The position numbers and the translations under genes were made by a program. The notes under the pieces were generated by a model. That model ran no database searches, was not told where the DNA came from, and was given only the letters and a program-made list of their open reading frames with translations. Source: Pseudofulvimonas gallinarii (GTDB taxonomy: Bacteria > Pseudomonadota > Gammaproteobacteria > Xanthomonadales > UBA2363). Taken from it: a DNA stretch of 64,000 nucleotides. Below are positions 60,118-64,000 of the stretch, piece after piece. Position 1 is the first letter of the stretch, and each line of letters starts with the position of its first letter. The stretch is taken from contig NZ_SMAF01000014.1 of NCBI RefSeq assembly GCF_004343305.1, positions 16,449-80,448 of the forward strand, in the 5' to 3' direction.

Positions 60118-63069
60118 TCAGGGCTGAAAGCCGTTCGCGAACAACCAGTCGGCCGGGCAGCGCCAGGCCAGCGGTCCCGCGCACGGATCGGCGACCGATA
60201 CCGACGCCAGCGGGAACTCCACGCCGTCGCCGATGCCGTCGCCGTCGGTATCGAACAGCGTCGGGCTGGTGCCGATCAGGCGTTCGAAGCCATCGACCAG
60301 ACCGTCGCCATCGCTGTCGATGTTCGGATAGGCGTAGCCGATGTGCTGCGGGTAGCCGGCGGGAAGCGTTGCCGTGTAGCCCATCGATTCGTAGCCCGGG
60401 CGCTGGCCCTCCAGAAAGAGGGCGCAGTCGTCGTCCGCCGTCTTGCACTTGCGCCACAGCTTTTGCGCGCCTTCCGGAATGCAGGCCGGCTCCGGTGTGC
60501 AGCGCTGGTAGACGTAGACATTGAGGCCGCGATAACTATAGCCGGCTGCGTGCAGCGCTTCGACCTCGGCGTGCCCCGTAGCCAGCAGGTAGTCGCGGTT
60601 GTGCACGTTGCAGCTCGGCGATCCCGGGTTGCAGCCCACCGGAAAATGGCGGCTACGATCGAACAGGTACAGCGGCACCAGGTCAGGATGGCTGGCACGG
60701 GTCTTGTATTCGGTGGTCATCACGAAGATGTCCGCGCGCGGGATATCGCCGGGTCCGAGCAATGGGTCGGGCGGAAACGACGGATAGCCCGTAACGATCG
60801 CGCCGCTCGGGCTGGAATTGGCCGCCTGGTTGAGTAGCAGCGCGACGGCCGTCTGCGGCGAGGTGGTATAGGCGTAGTCCTTCGATCCAGGGCCGTACAT
60901 GGCGAACAGCGGCGTGGCGCGATTGCGCACCGTCACGCCAGCTGTCTTGCCGAGCATGCGCTTGACCGCCGCCTCGGCATCCGGACGCCCATAGCCCAGG
61001 TGCTGTCCCCACGGCAGGCTGGCTTGCGCCTCCACGGTGGTGTTGGCGAGCACGTTGCGCACGCCCTGCACCAGCACTTGTTCCGGGTTGCCTACGAGCA
61101 CCAGCGGATTCACCGAACGCAGGATGCCGAACAGCCCCGAGACCTGCGGCGCCGACATGGAGGTGCCGGTGCAATGGCCGTAGCCGTCGTTGCCGGGGCC
61201 AGGCCCGAAGCTATCGCCGCACAGGTACTGGGTGTTCCAGTTGAAGCCGGGGTAGGTCAGGCCATGCACCTTGCGCGCCGAGGCCACCACTTCCTGCTTG
61301 GGGTTCCACGCAAAGTACGAGTAGTTGGACCCGCATTCGGTGTCGAATTGAGGATTGGGACAGTTCGGATGGTCGTCCCACAGCTGCAGGCCCTCCTGGA
61401 AGCCGCCGGCGGCGACCACGCGCGGATCGCGTGCCGGAAAGTTCAGCCAATTGCGGTCGTTGCCGGACGCAGCGACCGTCACAACATCCCGAGTGGTGAT
61501 GTAGTCCAACGCCACACACAGCGGCTCCTTGTCCTGCAGGACGGCACAAGGATCGGGGTCTTGCCAGTCTCCGCCGAAGCTCTGGTTGACGATCTCGATG
61601 CCGTAGTCGGTTGAGTGAGTGATGGCGGCAACAGTTGCATGGTAGTTTGTAGCAGGGAATATTCCGTGAGGGTCGACACAGAGGGCGTAGACCACGCGCC
61701 ACATGCCGATTCCGCAATGCTTTCAGGTGCCGGCAAAACCGCTGTCGTCGTAGGCATTGGCCTCGGCGAGGCCGGCCACATGAGTGCCATGACCAACAGA
61801 GTCGATGGATGCGAATCCATTCGGATCACGCGGGCATTGGGGTGCTCCGTGCACGAACTCCGGTTGCCGCTCATCGACATTGGTGTCCACATCCTGACCA
61901 CCCTGACCTGGCGGTCCGACCCAGCGGCCCACATCCAGCGAATACACCGGCAGAAAATTGCCCCGCGTGAAGCTGCCGCCAGGCGTGAACGCGCGCAGTT
62001 CCGGATGCTGGGTCGCCAGGCCGGAATCGACCAAGCCGATCAGGCCGTGACCACCTGCCCAACGCCATGCCGCCGGAATGTTGAGCGCCTGCCACCCGTA
62101 CTGCTGCGTACCAGCGTCCGCCATGCCCAGGCTGGTCTCGACCGTGAAATGGGTCAGGCTCGCCCCCGAGAAGGACAACGGCTGCGGCGCTCCAACGGCG
62201 TCGATGCCGGGCTCTTCCTCCAGTGTCGCCATCACGTCATCCAGGTTGGTATGGTCCGGGTACACGATCACCACATAGCGTTCGAGCTTGGCTCTCGGTG
62301 TGTCCGGATGAAGCAGCAACCGTGCCTTGAAGTCGCCTTCGGCCCGCAAGGGCAGCAGATAGGTGACCAGCAGGGGTTGTCCATGACTCAGGTCGGGCTT
62401 GGATAAAGGCACATCGTCCCGCCACGCTTCGACGACCTGGGCGGGGTCGATATCCGAGCTCAACAGAACATGCAGTCTGTTCGAGGACTCGGATTGCGCC
62501 AACGCGGGAGAATCGCCTCCGATGCTCAACGCCGCGAACAGAATGACGGGCGCTCCGCTTCGGATCAACCAGCGCCGTGCTGCCAGAATCATGACTCCGG
62601 CGATCAGGAGCCACAGCCAATACCCGTCCGACGAGGGAACCGGCTGGGGTACGACTGGAGCCCCCGTGACGCTGAAGTCAATGGTCCCGAATGTTTCCGT
62701 GATTATATTAGGAGAGAATGATCTATATCTAAGTTGTGCTATTAAGGTATAGTTTCCAGGCGGATAGTTGCCCAGAGGGTAGCTGTGATGCCAGGGTGTA
62801 GCCAAGCAGAACGTGAGATTGTTCCAGCGCACTCCATCCACAATGAAAGTTATGGTTGAGCCTTCCAGCGAAATATCGGTATCGTCGGGACCGTCAATGA
62901 TGCCTACGCAAGGTCCGGTACGGAACCGCACGAAAATGGGCTCACCGGCAACCGGCGCTTGCGGTTCGAGAGAGGGCGGCCCGATATGGAGGACCGGTGG
63001 ATCGCCGGCCATTGCCAGACGGGCGGCGCAAAACAGCAAGGCAATCAAGGCAGCGCGCAACGGGCTCAT
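60118..63069 (-). pseudogene. S8 (subtilisin-like) protease gene interrupted by an in-frame TGA
   Basis: 984 codons from the ATG at 63069 (ggag upstream) to the stop at 60118, with a TGA as codon 449 (61725-61723). Codons 1-190 form a secreted domain with signal peptide and a tail PVPSSDGYWLWLLIAGVMIL; codons 160-192 look like a second signal peptide. The protease has Asp348 (VDSG), His427 (GHGTHVAGL) and, beyond the TGA, Ser near 638 (GTSMSAPQ). The C-terminus has Ca-binding repeats (DSDGDGLVDG, DTDGDGIGDG) and ends DWLFANGFQP. The reading frame is otherwise perfect, so the TGA is recent, an error, or recoded. Confidence 0.85.
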
Positions 63070-63145
63070 GATCGATCTCCGGCTGCTTGAGACGGGCCAC
63101 CGTACCCGCAAAGGTATCGGATGTCCACTTGGCAACGACCAAGCC

Positions 63146-63658
63146 CTATCGCCCGTATCGATTCGCCGGAACCATTGAAATCGGTCTCTCGATGCTCAAC
63201 CATCGCCTGCGATGTCGCGCTGTCAATACGACGATGCCTGTCGTAAGCAGCCATAGCCAGTAGCCATTCGACGTGGGAACGGGCCGAGGGGGAATAGCCG
63301 GGCTTCCGGTTACATCGAAGTCCACCGTTCCGAATGTCTTTACGATGAGCTGACCGAAAAAATTCTGGTAACGCAATTGCGCGACCAGCGTGTAGCTGCC
63401 AGGTGGAAAGGCGTTGATCAGGAAGACCCTGGTGGTGAAATTGGCTATACAGAGGATCGGATCGCTCCAACGTATCCCGTCGACGACAAAGGTGACTGTC
63501 GAACCACCCAGCGTGATGTCCGTATCGTCCGGGCCATCGAAAATGGCCACACAGGGCCCGGTCTTGAAGCGTATGAAGATGGGCTCCCCTGCCACGGGCG
63601 CTAGCGGGTTGATCGACGGCGGGCCGATGTAGATGGTGGGGAGATCGTCTGCCGAGGC
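63146..63658 (-). pseudogene. 5'-truncated paralogue of the protease N-terminal domain
   Basis: About 170 codons (last stop TAG at 63146) matching codons 20-170 of the protease gene: PTIYIGPPSINP, AGEPIFIRFKTGPC, GPDDTDITLGGSTVTFVVDG, YTLVAQLRYQNFFGQ, and the tail PVPTSNGYWLWLLTTGIVVL then Arg-rich. The signal peptide is missing: just upstream the frame meets TAG inside CTAG at 63659-63662, where the IS element begins. GTG and other internal starts could not restore export. Spacing to the intact copy is 77 bp. Confidence 0.8.
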
Positions 63659-63662
63659 CTAG

Positions 63663-64000
63663 CAGCCTGTTGCTTTTCTCCCGCGCCAGCGCTTGCTTTG
63701 CCGCCTTCGATTTGCGATACCGCACTCAGGTATAGCGAGGGCGTGCGATGCGTGGTGCAGATGTCACCCAGGAGTCGTTGTTCACCGTGGCCAAGCTTGC
63801 CGACTTTGTGCCGGCGAGCCATCCGCTCCGATCCATTCGAGCGTTGGCCGACGAGGCGCTTGGGCGCATGAGCGGCCTGTTTTCCACGCTGTATGCGGAC
63901 ACCGGCCGCGCTTCCATCGCGCCGGAGAAGCTGATGCGGGCGCAGTTGCTGCAGCTGTTCTACTCGATCCGCAGCGAGCGGATGCTGATGGAGCAGCTCC
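63663..64000 (+). mobile_element. Left end of an IS5-type insertion sequence
   Basis: The sequence changes from the truncated paralogue to IS sequence just after CTAG (63659-63662), a target of the YTAR type used by IS5 relatives. The left end begins near cagcctgttgctttt, and a transposase starts 85 bp inside. The right end lies beyond the window. Confidence 0.65.
63748..64000 (+). CDS. IS5-family transposase, N-terminal part
   Basis: 84 codons seen from the ATG at 63748. The DUF772-type N-terminal domain is clear: FVPASHPLRSIRALADEALG, IAPEKLMRAQLLQLFYSIRS, ERMLMEQL. The catalytic DDE domain should lie beyond the window edge. Confidence 0.9.
   Translation, partial: MRGADVTQESLFTVAKLADFVPASHPLRSIRALADEALGRMSGLFSTLYADTGRASIAPEKLMRAQLLQLFYSIRSERMLMEQL

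Overview
The window is about 66-70% GC and reads as chromosome from a gammaproteobacterium of the Xanthomonadales/Lysobacterales, probably near Rhodanobacteraceae or Dokdonella. This is judged from gene content and protein style, not from any database search. Supporting signs are an atpIBEFHAGDC cluster leading towards glmU-glmS, a BioC/BioH biotin pathway, several secreted proteins ending in a short LF-x-(D/N)-(G/D)-(F/Y) tail, and ECF sigma/Ser-Thr kinase neighbours. Most genes are core or ordinary accessory genes. No rRNA, tRNA or CRISPR array was found.

Layout, left end (1-12.6 kb): two paralogous membrane-anchored proteins of unknown function, recQ, a cation efflux transporter, a dihaem cytochrome c, a secreted protein built of repeated (V/T)NG turns, an M28 peptidase lipoprotein, an M1 aminopeptidase, a DUF4130-type protein with a probable 5' frameshift, and a zinc alcohol dehydrogenase. 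12.8-17.0 kb: an nrdA-nrdB-thioesterase operon behind a sigma70-type promoter that is overlapped by two NrdR-like boxes and followed by a cobalamin riboswitch. The B12-independent ribonucleotide reductase is therefore probably controlled both by nucleotide state and by B12. 17-24 kb: two secreted beta-helix proteins, a pair of related lipoproteins and a VWA protein. 23.9-24.3 kb: a degenerate 21-22 bp tandem repeat. 24.5-27.6 kb: an ECF sigma factor facing a TPR-bearing Ser/Thr kinase.

Centre (28-42 kb, minus strand): the ATP synthase operon, then two genes of an uncharacterised protease module, then glmU and glmS. The module lies inside a linkage (atp-glmUS) that is usually direct. 42-49.6 kb: a YkvA-like protein, a fatty-acid desaturase, an MHS-type transporter with a 3' frameshift, rpmB-rpmG, a candidate structured small RNA, a Tyr-rich lipoprotein, an EamA transporter and a CsgG-like protein. 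49.6-56.8 kb: biotin synthesis (an AraC-type gene, then bioF-bioH-bioC, with bioB about 4 kb away), two small secreted proteins, comF and a PhnA-like zinc protein.

Right end (57-64 kb): a Tat-type flavin amine oxidase, haem O synthase, then a decaying region. This holds an S8 protease interrupted by one in-frame TGA between its catalytic His and Ser, a truncated tandem paralogue of its N-terminal domain, and the left end of an IS5-type element that appears to have removed that paralogue's 5' end. The protease N-terminus also carries a sorting-tag-like tail that runs straight into a second signal-peptide-like segment. These features, the small RNA candidate and the doubly controlled nrd leader are the main things to follow up.
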